Source of the DNA: Clostridia bacterium
GTDB lineage: Bacteria > Bacillota > Clostridia > Christensenellales > UBA1242
Reading direction: 5' to 3'
Length of the DNA stretch: 64,000 nucleotides
Assembly (NCBI GenBank): GCA_017452445.1
Contig: JAFTMH010000003.1
Location: 186,001-250,000 of the forward strand
Every line of letters starts with the position of its first letter. Position 1 is the stretch's first letter. Under the pieces are notes generated by a model that worked only from the letters and a program-made list of their open reading frames with translations, was not told where the DNA came from and did no database searches. Below are positions 41,145 through 50,945 of this stretch, piece after piece. A program made the translations under genes and the position numbers.

Positions 41145-43232
41145 ATGAGCAAGAAAAAATTAATTTTAGAACTTATCAACAAGAATAGCTTGGTTTACAC
41201 AGATGTAAGCAAGCTATTCTTGTTTCTCTCTTCAGCACTTGACATGGATTTGGAAGAAACAAAAAAACTTTTCTATTCGCTTGTCAACAATGGAGATTTG
41301 TATGAAATAAGAAAAAACAAATTTATCGCAATCCCTTCTCATGGATATGTTAAGGGTGAGTTTTTTGGCACAGCAAAAGGGTTTGGTTTTGTAAAGGTTG
41401 AAGGTTTTGAAAACGACATCTTTATCCCTGCAAACAAAACAAATGATGCACTTGATGGCGAATTTGTTATCGTGAAGATTTTGCAACAATCAAACGATGG
41501 CACAGATGGCGAAGTTGTGCATATTTATAAAGAGCTTGAAAATATTGTTGGTGCTGTAACCGTGGTTGGTGGAAACTATTTTCTTGATCCAGACAACAAG
41601 AAGATTCCACAAGAATTTTCAATCATCAAAACAGGGCTTAAACTTCAACAAAATATGAAGGTGTTGGCAAAGGTTGTAAGGACTGACAAAGGTCGCATCA
41701 AATGCAATGTTGTTGAAATTTTGGGTTTTGAAGATGATGTTAAGGCACTTGAACTTTCTATCATCAGAGAACACAATCTTTTTGAACACTTCCCAGGCAA
41801 TGTTGTTGAAGCAGAAGCGAAGTTGCCAAAAGAAGTTTCTGCTGAACAAAAGAAAGGCAGACTTGATTTGACAAAAGAAATCATTTTTACAATTGATGGT
41901 GCTGATGCAAAAGACCTTGACGACGCAATCAACATTAAGAGGATAGACAAGGGTTATGAAGTAGGTGTGCATATTGCCGATGTTGGCGAATATGTAAAAC
42001 ACAACAATGTGTTTGACGAAGAAGCTTTCAAGAGAGGCACAAGTGTTTACTTCCCAACATCAGTGCTTCCAATGCTTCCAAGAGGACTTTCAAACGGAAT
42101 TTGTTCGCTCAACGAAGGCGTTGAAAGATTGACACTTTCTTGCATTATGAAAGTTGACAAAGAGGGAAGAGTTTTTGACTATGAAATCTGCGAATCTGTT
42201 ATCAAGAGTGTTGCCAGATTGACTTACAAAGAAGTTTATGCAGCTCTTCAAGGTGAAACAAACGAAAAAACTGCACCACTTCAAGAACATTTTGTTTTGA
42301 TGAGAGAACTTTGTGACATTTTGGAAGCAAACACAACTGCTCGTGGAGCACTGGATTTGGATATTCCAGAAGTTCAATTTATTTTTGACGAAAACGGCAT
42401 GGCTGTTGATTTGACAAGAAGAGAAAGAAACGAAGCTCACAGACTTATCGAAGATTTTATGGTGCTTGCAAACGAAACAGTTGCTCGTCATTTTGATAGA
42501 CTTGGTGTGCCATTTGTTTACCGTGTGCACGAAGCTCCAACAAAAGAAAAAGTGCAATCGGTGTGCGATTTCTTGAAGGGTATTGGCGTGCCATTCCCAC
42601 AAATTCCAAACGAAATTAAACCTGCATATTATCAAGGCATTTTGAATAGTGTTGAAGAAAACGCAGCAAAAGATGTTGTAAACAAAGTCGTTTTGAGAAG
42701 TGTGCCAAAGGCAAAATATCTCAACAGAAACCTTGGACACTTTGGTATGTCACTTGTTGACTATTGTCACTTCACTTCTCCAATCAGAAGATATCCAGAT
42801 TTGACAATCCACAGAATTATCAAAGAATGGCTTCACAATGGCAGAAAGTTTGAAGAGGCAAGAAAAGAAGAACTTGATGAGTTTGCTTTTGAATCAGCCG
42901 AACAATCTTCAAGTTGCGAAAGAAATGCAGATTATGCAGAAAGAGATGTTGATGATCTTTGGAAAGCATATTTGATGAAAGATAAAATTGGCGAAGTGTT
43001 TGATGCAACCATTTCTTCGGTAACAAATTTTGGTATTTTTGTTGCCCTTGAAAACACTGTTGAAGGGTTGATCAAGATTGAAGATTTGCCAGATGATGCA
43101 TATTTGTTCTTGGAAAAACAACTCAAACTCAAAGGTGGCCAACATGTTTATTCGTTGGGCGACAAGTTGAAAGTTGTGCTTACAAGCGTGCATTTGCAGG
43201 CTAGAAAGATTGATTTTAAAATTGCAGATTAA
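41145..43232 (+). CDS. rnr: Ribonuclease R
   Basis: 695 residues. An N-terminal winged helix and cold-shock domains (GYVKGEFFGTAKGFGFVKV) precede the RNB catalytic domain with TIDGADAKDLDDAINI near residue 249 (the four Asp of the active site) and HFTSPIRRYPDLTIHR near 545. An S1 domain (GEVFDATISSVTNFGIFVAL) closes it. RNase R degrades structured RNA 3' to 5' and takes part in trans-translation with SmpB and tmRNA, encoded next. It starts 9 bases after secG. Confidence 0.96.
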   Translation: MSKKKLILELINKNSLVYTDVSKLFLFLSSALDMDLEETKKLFYSLVNNGDLYEIRKNKFIAIPSHGYVKGEFFGTAKGFGFVKVEGFENDIFIPANKTNDALDGEFVIVKILQQSNDGTDGEVVHIYKELENIVGAVTVVGGNYFLDPDNKKIPQEFSIIKTGLKLQQNMKVLAKVVRTDKGRIKCNVVEILGFEDDVKALELSIIREHNLFEHFPGNVVEAEAKLPKEVSAEQKKGRLDLTKEIIFTIDGADAKDLDDAINIKRIDKGYEVGVHIADVGEYVKHNNVFDEEAFKRGTSVYFPTSVLPMLPRGLSNGICSLNEGVERLTLSCIMKVDKEGRVFDYEICESVIKSVARLTYKEVYAALQGETNEKTAPLQEHFVLMRELCDILEANTTARGALDLDIPEVQFIFDENGMAVDLTRRERNEAHRLIEDFMVLANETVARHFDRLGVPFVYRVHEAPTKEKVQSVCDFLKGIGVPFPQIPNEIKPAYYQGILNSVEENAAKDVVNKVVLRSVPKAKYLNRNLGHFGMSLVDYCHFTSPIRRYPDLTIHRIIKEWLHNGRKFEEARKEELDEFAFESAEQSSSCERNADYAERDVDDLWKAYLMKDKIGEVFDATISSVTNFGIFVALENTVEGLIKIEDLPDDAYLFLEKQLKLKGGQHVYSLGDKLKVVLTSVHLQARKIDFKIAD

Positions 43233-43335
43233 AACAATCAAAAGTGCAAAAAACCTCGATTTTTTGCAAAAAAGTGTGCTTTTTTTGAAAAAGTATATTG
43301 AAATATATTAAATATAATGCTATAATGAGGTGGAA

Positions 43336-43776
43336 ATGAAGATTATCTCAAACAACAAAAAAGCGTTTTTTGATTACTTCGTTTCAGACTTGGTTGAAGC
43401 AGGAATTGTTCTTGAAGGCAGTGAAGTCAAGTCAGTTAGAGCAGGTGGGGCAAGTTTGCTTGACAGTTTTGTGCTTGTTAAGGGCGGCGAAATGTTTTTG
43501 AAAAATGCCTACATCAAACCTTACGAAAAGGCTACATCTTTCAAACCAGACGAAAGAAGATCTCGCAAGTTGCTTCTCAACAGAAGTGAAATTGCAAAGT
43601 TTGAACGCATGGTTAAAGAAAAAGGTTGCACAATCGTTGCCACAAAACTTTATATCAACAAAGCCGGAAAGGTGAAAGTTGAAGTTGGTTTGGCAAAAGG
43701 TAAAAAACTCTACGACAAACGACAAACCCTTAAAGAAAAAGCAATTAAGCGTGATATCGAAAGATATTCCGTTTAA
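43336..43776 (+). CDS. smpB: SsrA-binding protein SmpB
   Basis: 146 residues, of usual length: KIISNNKKAFFDYFVSDLVEAGIVLEGSEVKSVR, NAYIKPYEKAT and the C-terminal KGKKLYDKRQTLKEKAIKRDIER are SmpB signatures. SmpB carries tmRNA into stalled ribosomes. GAGG at 43327 is 5 bases from the ATG, whereas a GTG at 43330 overlaps that site. A TTGAAA-17-TATAAT promoter (43298-43326) would start RNA at about the start codon, so this gene may also be made from a nearly leaderless message besides the rnr readthrough. It is directly followed by ssrA. Confidence 0.96.
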   Translation: MKIISNNKKAFFDYFVSDLVEAGIVLEGSEVKSVRAGGASLLDSFVLVKGGEMFLKNAYIKPYEKATSFKPDERRSRKLLLNRSEIAKFERMVKEKGCTIVATKLYINKAGKVKVEVGLAKGKKLYDKRQTLKEKAIKRDIERYSV

Positions 43777-43782
43777 TCTTAT

Positions 43783-44181
43783 GGGGACGATTTTGGTTTC
43801 GACGGGGATTTGAGCAAAGTATGTAAAGCATGTGGTGGTGCCCAACCACCTAAAAAATGAGCAAAGCGAATAAACGCAGAAAATGACAATGTTGTTTCTA
43901 TGAACACAGTAGCTGTTGCTGCCTAACTCATAGCAAATGACGCTTTTTGATTGAACAATTTCAATCTGCTCGCCTTTTGACTTGCCATCAAAAGAGACGG
44001 GTATCATCTTAGGCAAAACCTTTGTGATGAGTTGCTCTTGTAGTCGCAAAGAAATTTAAGAGATAGTTTTTGGAGCTTGTTTATGGGCCAACCAAAAGCG
44101 AAACCTAATCATAAACTAAACATGTAGAAAAGTGCTGTGCTGGATTTTCGGACGAGGGTTCAATTCCCTCCGTCTCCACCA
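43783..44181 (+). ncRNA. ssrA: tmRNA (SsrA)
   Basis: Begins GGGGACGATTTTGGTTTCGA and ends GGGTTCAATTCCCTCCGTCT plus CCACCA, the tRNA-like ends; GGGGACG pairs with CGTCTCC. The tag ORF resumes at GCA 43876 and encodes AENDNVVSMNTVAVAA before TAA at 43924. The tag ends AVAA rather than the common ALAA. 399 bases, one piece. It rescues stalled ribosomes and lies 6 bases after smpB. Confidence 0.95.
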
Positions 44182-44252
44182 AAATTTTAAGTCTGAAGAA
44201 GTTTTTCAAAAATTGAGAAATTTCACAAACTAAGAAAAGGAAGGTAATTGAT

Positions 44253-45485
44253 ATGATTGATTCTCTCTTGAATGCTGGAAAAGGTCTTGTTACAAACTCA
44301 TTGATTTTGGACATCTTTATCATTATTGGTGTGGTTGTTGCAGGAGCTTTGATTGTTTACTTTGTGTGGGAAGCTATCGCCGCAGCAATGAGCAAACAAA
44401 AGAAAGAAGGAAACAAAGAACTTAAACTTGACGACTCTAAGGTTGAAGATTTCAATCTTGATGATGTGCCTGTAAGACAAGAAGTTGTGGTTGAACAAGA
44501 ACAAAAACTTCTTGAAGTTGACGAAGTTAAGGCACAAGAAGAAGCTGTTGAAGTGCAAAAAATGGCTGATGACGAAGAAAGAGCAAATGCCGAAAGAAGA
44601 GCATATCTTGAAGCAAGAAGACAAGAACTTCTTCGCAGAATGCAAGAAGATATGGAAGAAGCTGAAGCTGAAACTCCAGCAGAAGAACCTGCAGTTGAAG
44701 AGGCAACAGAAGATGTTGTCGTTGCTCCACTTGTTGCAACAGAAGCTGAAGAAGTGGCTGAGGCTGAAGAAGTTGAAGAACCAATTGCTGAAGTTGCTCC
44801 AATTGAAGATCCTGTAGTTGACGAAGAAATTTCTGATCCAGGCGAAGAAGCTGAACAAGTAGAAGACGCTGCTGCTGAAGATGCTTTGCAAGAAGAAAGA
44901 AAAGCTTTGGAAGCAGAAAAAGACAGATACGAAGCAATGGTTAGAGAATTGGAAGAAGCAAAGAAAGCTTTGGCTGCTCAAACTGCAGTTGCTGCTGCAG
45001 CAGCTGTTGTTGCTGCTGAAACTCCAGCACAAGAAGGATCTGCTTATACTTTGGACGAACTCAAAGAAAAACTTGCTGCTGCTGAAGATAGATTGAAAGC
45101 AACAGAAAAAGAATTCAAACAATGCAAGAAGGAATACCTTCCACTTCATAGAGTTTGGACAACACACGAAAAAGATGAAAAGAAACTTCGCAGAAAAGAA
45201 GCACTTGTTGCAAAACAAAAAGTTTTGCTTTATGGTGTAAACAACTATGCAGACATCGATCAAGAAAAGGCGAAGAAACTTGCTGAAGATCTTGACCTCT
45301 TGGACGGACTTAAGCTTTCTGTTCAACATTGCGAAGAAGTTATGAAAAACAACGAAGAAAGATATCCTCTTCTTCAAAAAATGTACAATGTGCTTAAAAC
45401 TAGAAATGACGAAATTAAGGCTGACATCGAAGCATACAAGGCTGAAATTGAAAAACTTGAATCAGAAAGCACAGATGCAGAATAA
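44253..45485 (+). CDS. Single-TM coiled-coil protein of unknown function
   Basis: 410 residues. An N-terminal hydrophobic segment (LILDIFIIIGVVVAGALIVYFV) is followed by an extended acidic, Glu/Ala-rich coiled coil from about residue 80 to 270 and a charged helical C-terminal domain (residues 280-405) with a HRVWTTHEKDEKKLRRKEAL stretch. No family is recognised. It has an AAGGAAGG ribosome site and its own terminator. The plan resembles membrane-anchored scaffold proteins, but this is only a description. Confidence 0.8.
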   Translation: MIDSLLNAGKGLVTNSLILDIFIIIGVVVAGALIVYFVWEAIAAAMSKQKKEGNKELKLDDSKVEDFNLDDVPVRQEVVVEQEQKLLEVDEVKAQEEAVEVQKMADDEERANAERRAYLEARRQELLRRMQEDMEEAEAETPAEEPAVEEATEDVVVAPLVATEAEEVAEAEEVEEPIAEVAPIEDPVVDEEISDPGEEAEQVEDAAAEDALQEERKALEAEKDRYEAMVRELEEAKKALAAQTAVAAAAAVVAAETPAQEGSAYTLDELKEKLAAAEDRLKATEKEFKQCKKEYLPLHRVWTTHEKDEKKLRRKEALVAKQKVLLYGVNNYADIDQEKAKKLAEDLDLLDGLKLSVQHCEEVMKNNEERYPLLQKMYNVLKTRNDEIKADIEAYKAEIEKLESESTDAE

Positions 45486-45487
45486 TC

Positions 45488-45519
45488 TTGAAAGAGAACC
45501 GGTTTGGTTCTCTTTTTTT
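45488..45519 (+). terminator. Intrinsic terminator after the coiled-coil gene
   Basis: AAAGAGAACC pairs with GGTTCTCTTT around GGTTT, followed by Ts. Confidence 0.88.
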
Positions 45520-45592
45520 ATGCACTTTTTGCAATATGCTGAAAAAAGTCGACAAAATCTGCAAAGTTGAAGTGTTGTTTGATTAAATCTTT

Positions 45593-45620
45593 TTGAAATA
45601 GTCGGTTTTTTTGCTAAAAT
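45593..45620 (+). promoter_or_regulatory. Promoter of the hydrogenase operon
   Basis: TTGAAA at 45593, 16-base spacer, TAAAAT at 45615 with an extended TG; GGAGG follows. Confidence 0.65.
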
Positions 45621-45644
45621 AAAAAAGAATATGTGGAGGGCTTT

Positions 45645-46130
45645 ATGTGTGAATGTGTAAGACTTGGCACTGAAAACCAAGTTGCAGAATTTGAAGCAGT
45701 GCTTGAGCAAAACAAGGGCAATGGCGAAAATGTTATGGAGGTTTTGCAAAAAACGCAAGGCATTTTTGGTTATATCCCAGAATTGACTGTTGCAAAAATT
45801 GCAAATGCTTTGCAGATTGCTGAAAGCAAAGTTTATGGAATTATCACTTTTTATAGTCAATTTTCACTCACTCCAAAGGCAAAATACAACCTTGATATTT
45901 GTCTTGGGACTGCTTGTTTTGTTATGGGAGCACAAGAAGTTTTGGACAAAATTTTGGCAAAACTTGGTGTTCGTGTCGGAGAAATGACAAAAGATGGCAA
46001 ATGGATTGTCACAAGTTGCAGATGTCTTGGTTGTTGTGGACTTGCGCCAGCAATCACAATCAATGGCGAAGTTTATGGCAAGGTAAAAGTTGAAGATGTC
46101 GACAAAATTATTGACAGTTTTGAGGACTAG
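45645..46130 (+). CDS. hydC: [FeFe] hydrogenase NuoE-like subunit (HydC type)
   Basis: 161 residues from the ATG 6 bases after GGAGGG; the GTG frame at 45633 is too near that site. Thioredoxin-like [2Fe-2S] ligands are CLGTAC and SCRCLGCCG. FGYIPELTVAKIANAL is the family's helical N-terminus. It passes electrons between NADH and the other subunits. It is the first gene of the three-gene hydrogenase operon. Confidence 0.93.
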   Translation: MCECVRLGTENQVAEFEAVLEQNKGNGENVMEVLQKTQGIFGYIPELTVAKIANALQIAESKVYGIITFYSQFSLTPKAKYNLDICLGTACFVMGAQEVLDKILAKLGVRVGEMTKDGKWIVTSCRCLGCCGLAPAITINGEVYGKVKVEDVDKIIDSFED

Positions 46131-46138
46131 GTGAATAT

Positions 46139-48001
46139 ATGAACATTTGTGAATTGGAAAAGATTAAACAACAATTTATCAAAGAGATAAATTTTAGAAA
46201 ACTTGGCGACACTTCTGGTGTTGAATACAAATATGATGTCATGGTTTGCGGTGGAACGGGTTGTCGCAGTTGCAAGAGCAAAAAAGTGCAAGACGCTTTG
46301 GAAGAAACCGTAAAAGCAAAAGGGCTTGAAAACCTTGTTAAAGTGCATGGCGTTGGCTGTTTTGGACTTTGTGTGAATGGACCAATTGTGTTGATCTATC
46401 CAAATGATGCGCTTTATGAAAAAGTGGCTGTAGAAGATGTTGAAGAAATTGTTTCTTCGCTTGCAGAAGACAAACTTGTTGAAAGATTGTTGCATCACGA
46501 AGATGGAAAAGCAATTGAAAAGAAAGATGAAATGAGTTTCTGCAAAAAGCAAAGATATATTGCCAGAAACAACTCCGAATTTATGTGTTTGGAAAACATT
46601 TTGGAAGATTATATTGCGCTTGACGGATATAGAGCGTTGCATAAAGTCGTAAGCGAAATGAAACCAGAAGAAGTTGTCAAAGTGATTTCTGACAGTGGAC
46701 TTCGAGGAAGAGGTGGGGCTGGTTTTCCTACCGGCAAAAAGTGGGAGTTTACAAGAGTTGTAGAGGCAGAGCAAAAGTATGTTATTTGCAACGCAGATGA
46801 AGGTGACCCGGGGGCTTTTATGGACAGAAGCATCATCGAAAGCAATCCACACGCAATCATCGAAGCAATGGCAATTTGTGGTTATGCAATTGGGGCAAAC
46901 AAAGGATTTGTTTATTTGCGTGCAGAATACCCATTGGCTGGCGAAAGATTGCAAAAAGCGATTGATGATGCAACTGCCCGTGGACTTTTGGGAGAAAAGA
47001 TTTTTGGGACAGATTTTTCGTTTGAACTTGAAATCAAATATGGTGCAGGTGCTTTCGTGTGTGGTGAAGAAACTGCACTTATGAGAAGCATTGAAGGCAA
47101 TCGTGGAGAGCCAACTCTCAAACCACCTTATCCTGCAACAAAAGGGCTTTATGGTTGCCCAACAGTGATAAACAATGTTGAAACTTTGGCAAATGTTGCT
47201 CAAATCATCAACAATGGTGCCGAATGGTACAACCAAATCGGCACACCAGACAGCAAAGGAACAAAAGTTTTTGCGCTTACTGGCAAAATCAACAACTCTG
47301 GGCTTATTGAATTGCCTATGGGCACAACAATCAGAGAGATAATTTATGAAATTGGTGGTGGTATCCCAAATGGTAAAAAGTTTAAGGCTGTGCAAATGGG
47401 AGGACCAAGTGGTGGTTGTATTCCAGAGCAACATCTCGACACGCCAATTGATTACAAGAGTTTGAGCGAACTTGGATCAATGATGGGCTCTGGTGGAATG
47501 ATTGTTGTTGATGAAGACACTTGTATGGTGGATTTGGCGAAATTTTTCTTGCAATTTACAAGAGATGAAAGTTGTGGAAAGTGTACTCCTTGTCGCATTG
47601 GAAACAAGCGTATCCTTGAAATTTTGACAAAAATCACTGATGGTGAAGCAACAATGGATGATTTGGACGAATTGGAAAAACTTTGTCATTATGTCAAAGA
47701 CAATTCGCTCTGTGGACTTGGTCAAACAAGTCCAAATCCGGTGCTTAGCACATTGAGATATTTTAGAGACGAATATATCGAACATATCAAGGATCACAAG
47801 TGTCGTGCTGGTGTGTGCAAAAAACTTTCTAAATATGTGATTACTGACAAATGTATCGGCTGCAGTGCTTGTTCTAGACAATGTCCTGTTGGTGCGATTT
47901 CTGGTGAAATTAGAAGCAAATTCAACATTGACCAAGAAAAATGCATCAAGTGTGGCAAATGTTGTGAAACATGCAGATTTGGTGCGATTGTCAAGGAGTA
48001 A
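46139..48001 (+). CDS. hydB: [FeFe] hydrogenase NuoF-like subunit (HydB type)
   Basis: 620 residues. An N-terminal thioredoxin-like [2Fe-2S] domain (CGGTGCRSCKSKK, GVGCFGLCVNGP) precedes the NuoF core with the NADH site GRGGAGFPTGKKW, the FMN site CNADEGDPGAFMDR and the [4Fe-4S] ligands ESCGKCTPCRIGN. Two C-terminal [4Fe-4S] ferredoxin motifs follow (CIGCSACSRQCP, CIKCGKCCETC). This full domain set is that of electron-bifurcating hydrogenases, which couple NADH and ferredoxin oxidation to hydrogen evolution. Bifurcation itself is inferred from homology. Confidence 0.95.
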   Translation: MNICELEKIKQQFIKEINFRKLGDTSGVEYKYDVMVCGGTGCRSCKSKKVQDALEETVKAKGLENLVKVHGVGCFGLCVNGPIVLIYPNDALYEKVAVEDVEEIVSSLAEDKLVERLLHHEDGKAIEKKDEMSFCKKQRYIARNNSEFMCLENILEDYIALDGYRALHKVVSEMKPEEVVKVISDSGLRGRGGAGFPTGKKWEFTRVVEAEQKYVICNADEGDPGAFMDRSIIESNPHAIIEAMAICGYAIGANKGFVYLRAEYPLAGERLQKAIDDATARGLLGEKIFGTDFSFELEIKYGAGAFVCGEETALMRSIEGNRGEPTLKPPYPATKGLYGCPTVINNVETLANVAQIINNGAEWYNQIGTPDSKGTKVFALTGKINNSGLIELPMGTTIREIIYEIGGGIPNGKKFKAVQMGGPSGGCIPEQHLDTPIDYKSLSELGSMMGSGGMIVVDEDTCMVDLAKFFLQFTRDESCGKCTPCRIGNKRILEILTKITDGEATMDDLDELEKLCHYVKDNSLCGLGQTSPNPVLSTLRYFRDEYIEHIKDHKCRAGVCKKLSKYVITDKCIGCSACSRQCPVGAISGEIRSKFNIDQEKCIKCGKCCETCRFGAIVKE

Positions 48002-48004
48002 AAG

Positions 48005-49693
48005 ATGGAAATTATTGTTGATGGCAAAAAATATATTGCCGAAAATGGCGAAACAATTTTGCAAGTTGCAAGAAGAAACGGGATTGAAATCCCAACCCTT
48101 TGTTTTTTGAAAGGGGTAAACGAACCTGCAAGTTGCAGAGTTTGTGTTGTCGAGGTTGAAGGTGTGAAAAACCTTTGCACAGCTTGTTCTACAAAAGTTT
48201 TTGATGGAATGGTTGTCAAAACAAACACAAATAAGGTGATTAGAGCAAGAAAAAACGCAATCGAGCTTTTGCTTAGCAATCACAACCAAAACTGTTTGAG
48301 TTGCCCTAAAAATTTGCAATGTCAATTTCAAAAATTGTGCAATCAATTTCAGTGCACAAACAAATTTAAGGGCGAAATGAATGAGTTTGCATATGATGAC
48401 ACAAATCACGCAATTGTAAGAGATGAAAGCAAGTGTATTTTGTGTGGCAAGTGTGTTGCAGTGTGTGCAAAAAGACAAGGTTGCAGTGCAATAGGAAAGG
48501 TTGGTCGTGGGTTTGAAACAAAGGTTTCAACTCCATTTGACAGAGATATGCAACATTCTGCATGTGTAGGCTGTGGACAATGCGTGCTTGTTTGCCCAAC
48601 CGGTGCACTTACACAAAAAAATGACACTTCAAAAGTGATGGACATTTTATGCGAAGATGATGTGGTTAAGATTGCACAAGTTGCACCGGCAGTGAGAGTT
48701 TCGCTTGGCGAAGCATTTGGCAATGAGATTGGCACTTTTGTCGAAGGAAAGATGGTTTCTGCACTTAAGGAACTTGGTTTTGATTTTGTGTTTGATGTAA
48801 ACACAGGCGCTGATTTTACGGTTGTTGAAGAGGCGGGCGAACTTCTTGAAAGACTTGAAAGAAAAGAAAATTTGCCACTCTTTACAAGCTGCTGTCCTGC
48901 ATGGTTTAACTATTGCGAAAAGTTTTATCCGGAATATGCAAACAATATGTCAACTGCAAAATCTCCAAACGAAATGCTTGCAAGTTTGGTGAGATATTAT
49001 TTTGAAAAACAAGGCAAAAAAGTGAAGATTGTTTCAGTTATGCCTTGCACGGCGAAAAAGAGAGAAATTTTGACGCATGGAGTGATTGATCAATGCATCA
49101 CAACGAGAGAACTTGCTGACTTGATTAAACTTAAAAGCATCAACTTTAATACGCTTGAAGACAAGAAATTTGATGACCCTTTTGGCGAAGCAACAAGCAG
49201 TGCGCTTATTTTTGGGGTAACAGGTGGTGTGACAGAAGCGGCACTTCGTTATGCAGTGTTTAAGACAACAGGCAAAAAGCAAGGCATTGTTGAAGAAGTT
49301 AGATTTTCTGATGGAGTTAAAGAGGTTTCGGTTGACCTTGCAGGAAAGAAGTTGAACCTTGCAATTGTGCATGGACTTACAAATGCAAAAGCAGTTATGG
49401 AAGAAATCAAATCAGGCAAAAGAAAATATGACTTTGTTGAAGTTATGGCTTGCCCTGGTGGTTGTGTGAATGGTGGTGGTCAAATTTATGTTGACTATGA
49501 CAAAGTTGATGTCGAAGAAGTGATAAAGAAAAGAAGCGCTTCTATCTACAAAGTTGACGGCGATTGCAAATTTTCTGGCAGTGAAGAAAACAAGAGTGTT
49601 GCAAAAATCTATGATGAATTGCTTGGAAATGACAAACACCTTATTCACGATTTGTTGCATTATAAAAGAGCCGACAAAAACTTTTATGAATAA
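48005..49693 (+). CDS. hydA: [FeFe] hydrogenase catalytic subunit
   Basis: 562 residues. A [2Fe-2S] ferredoxin-like domain (PASCRVCVVEVEG, CTACST), a His/Cys accessory motif region with CLSCPKNLQCQFQKLC, and two [4Fe-4S] motifs (CILCGKCVAVC, CVGCGQCVLVCP) lead to the H domain. The H-cluster motifs are TSCCPAW (L1), MPCTAKKRE (L2) and MACPGGCVNGGGQ (L3), all with their Cys. The enzyme makes or uses hydrogen in the cytosol. HydE/F/G maturases are not in this window. A ferredoxin partner probably exists elsewhere. Confidence 0.96.
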   Translation: MEIIVDGKKYIAENGETILQVARRNGIEIPTLCFLKGVNEPASCRVCVVEVEGVKNLCTACSTKVFDGMVVKTNTNKVIRARKNAIELLLSNHNQNCLSCPKNLQCQFQKLCNQFQCTNKFKGEMNEFAYDDTNHAIVRDESKCILCGKCVAVCAKRQGCSAIGKVGRGFETKVSTPFDRDMQHSACVGCGQCVLVCPTGALTQKNDTSKVMDILCEDDVVKIAQVAPAVRVSLGEAFGNEIGTFVEGKMVSALKELGFDFVFDVNTGADFTVVEEAGELLERLERKENLPLFTSCCPAWFNYCEKFYPEYANNMSTAKSPNEMLASLVRYYFEKQGKKVKIVSVMPCTAKKREILTHGVIDQCITTRELADLIKLKSINFNTLEDKKFDDPFGEATSSALIFGVTGGVTEAALRYAVFKTTGKKQGIVEEVRFSDGVKEVSVDLAGKKLNLAIVHGLTNAKAVMEEIKSGKRKYDFVEVMACPGGCVNGGGQIYVDYDKVDVEEVIKKRSASIYKVDGDCKFSGSEENKSVAKIYDELLGNDKHLIHDLLHYKRADKNFYE

Positions 49694-49761
49694 ACTTATT
49701 TTGGGTGGAAGCAAGAATGCTGTTTTGGCTGAAAATGTGGCAAAATCTAATTTTTGAGAAT

Positions 49762-49798
49762 AAAAAAGAAGACATATCAAGCTGATATGTCTTTTTTT
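49762..49798. terminator. Bidirectional terminator between hydA and the PIN gene
   Basis: AGACATATCA pairs with TGATATGTCT around AGC, with T runs on both strands; it is shared by convergent units. Confidence 0.87.
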
Positions 49799-49808
49799 GT
49801 TTGTAAAT

Positions 49809-50609
49809 TTATTTTTTGCCACCCTTGTCTGTTGACTCTTTGACAAATGGAGGTTTTCCAATCAAAGCTTTTTCAAGTTTGTGGATTTTTGTTTCTACCG
49901 CGATTGAAAGGAAGTCACCAAAGTATGCTTCGGCCATTCTTTCTTTGCGAGCATCTGCGTGCATAAGTTGTTCGGCTGATTTTGGAAGTGCTTGACATTC
50001 GCTGTAAATTCCACCGAGAACTCTTTGATTGATGCGACGAATGATTTCTCTGTGTGGTGAAGATGATTTTTTTGGTGATTGATTTCTTACAATGTGGTGG
50101 TCGTTTGAAATGACCATCATGTTGAAGATTGACGCTTGTGCAACAATAAATGCGTCGTAAGTTGGGTTGCCTTCGCTGTCGCAGAAAATGCCTCTTTCTG
50201 CATAAGCAAATGCAAGTTTTGCAACAAGTTTTTCAAATTGTTTTTCTTTAAATTGATCAAGTTCCAACGCAATAGTTCTGTTTTGAACAAAGTTTTTCAT
50301 AACATTGTGAAGTTGGTGATTTGGGTTTGAGATTTCTTCCATAACTGTTGGAAGAACGCAAAATATGTATTTTCCATCGATATTGATTGTGCCATCTTTG
50401 CGAAAAACGCTCTTGCTTAAAAGATTTCTCAATGCAATGTAGTAAGGTGATTTTTTGTTTACTTTCGAATTTGGGTCAATCAACTTGAGAAAGTCAATCA
50501 AAATGCAAGAATCGAGTGCCAAATATGTGTATGGTGCTGGCTCGAAAGGTGCTTTGTTTGGGTTTTGTGTTTTGACTGTGTATCTTTCAATTCTTCTTTT
50601 CTTAGACAT
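49809..50609 (-). CDS. PIN-domain-like protein
   Basis: 266 residues. A conserved acidic scaffold fits the PIN nuclease fold: LALDSCILIDFL near residue 32, TVMEEI near 88, YDAFIVAQASIFNMMVISNDHHIV near 150. About 80 further residues follow the domain (ALPKSAEQLMHADARKERM). Ordinary VapC toxins are about 130 residues, so this is a larger relative. Its start overlaps the small upstream gene by 8 bases, an arrangement often seen in toxin-antitoxin pairs, but function is not certain. Confidence 0.68.
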   Translation of the reverse strand: MSKKRRIERYTVKTQNPNKAPFEPAPYTYLALDSCILIDFLKLIDPNSKVNKKSPYYIALRNLLSKSVFRKDGTINIDGKYIFCVLPTVMEEISNPNHQLHNVMKNFVQNRTIALELDQFKEKQFEKLVAKLAFAYAERGIFCDSEGNPTYDAFIVAQASIFNMMVISNDHHIVRNQSPKKSSSPHREIIRRINQRVLGGIYSECQALPKSAEQLMHADARKERMAEAYFGDFLSIAVETKIHKLEKALIGKPPFVKESTDKGGKK

Positions 50610-50832
50610 CTTCCACCTCCGATTCTTCTGCTTTCAACAGTTTGATTTTTGTGAGCAAGGCACGCTTTGTTTCAATCAATTTTTCGTATGCCTTGAGATT
50701 GATGTTTTCTTTGTTCATCAACAAATCAAGTTCGGCGATTTTGTCGCCAAGATAAGTTATCTTCTTGTCATTTGGAAGATTTTTGATTGCCAAAAAGCAT
50801 TCGTCTTTGAATTCTTGAAAAATATTTTCCAT
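50602..50832 (-). CDS. Small partner of the PIN-domain gene
   Basis: 76 residues, acidic and helical with a probable coiled coil (KIAELDLLMNKENINLKAYEKLIETK). It is the first gene of the unit, overlaps the PIN gene by 8 bases, and has GAGGG before its ATG. It has no recognisable DNA-binding fold. If the pair is a toxin-antitoxin unit, this would be the partner. Confidence 0.65.
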   Translation of the reverse strand: MENIFQEFKDECFLAIKNLPNDKKITYLGDKIAELDLLMNKENINLKAYEKLIETKRALLTKIKLLKAEESEVEDV

Positions 50833-50945
50833 AACTATCCCTCTTATGGTTTTATATTACAACACTTTATGTCGAAAATCAATAGCAAAAAGCAAAAAAA
50901 ACACGATTTATTTTTGTTTTTTGTTTTGTAATATTTTGTCAAATT

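Noticed and set aside
44298..45377. 359-codon minus-strand ORF
   Set aside because: Mirror of the GAA/GCA-rich coiled-coil gene, giving a Phe/Ser/Cys-rich non-protein.
47477..48478. 333-codon minus-strand ORF across hydB and hydA
   Set aside because: Antisense shadow; the plus-strand hydrogenase motifs are complete and the reverse translation matches nothing.
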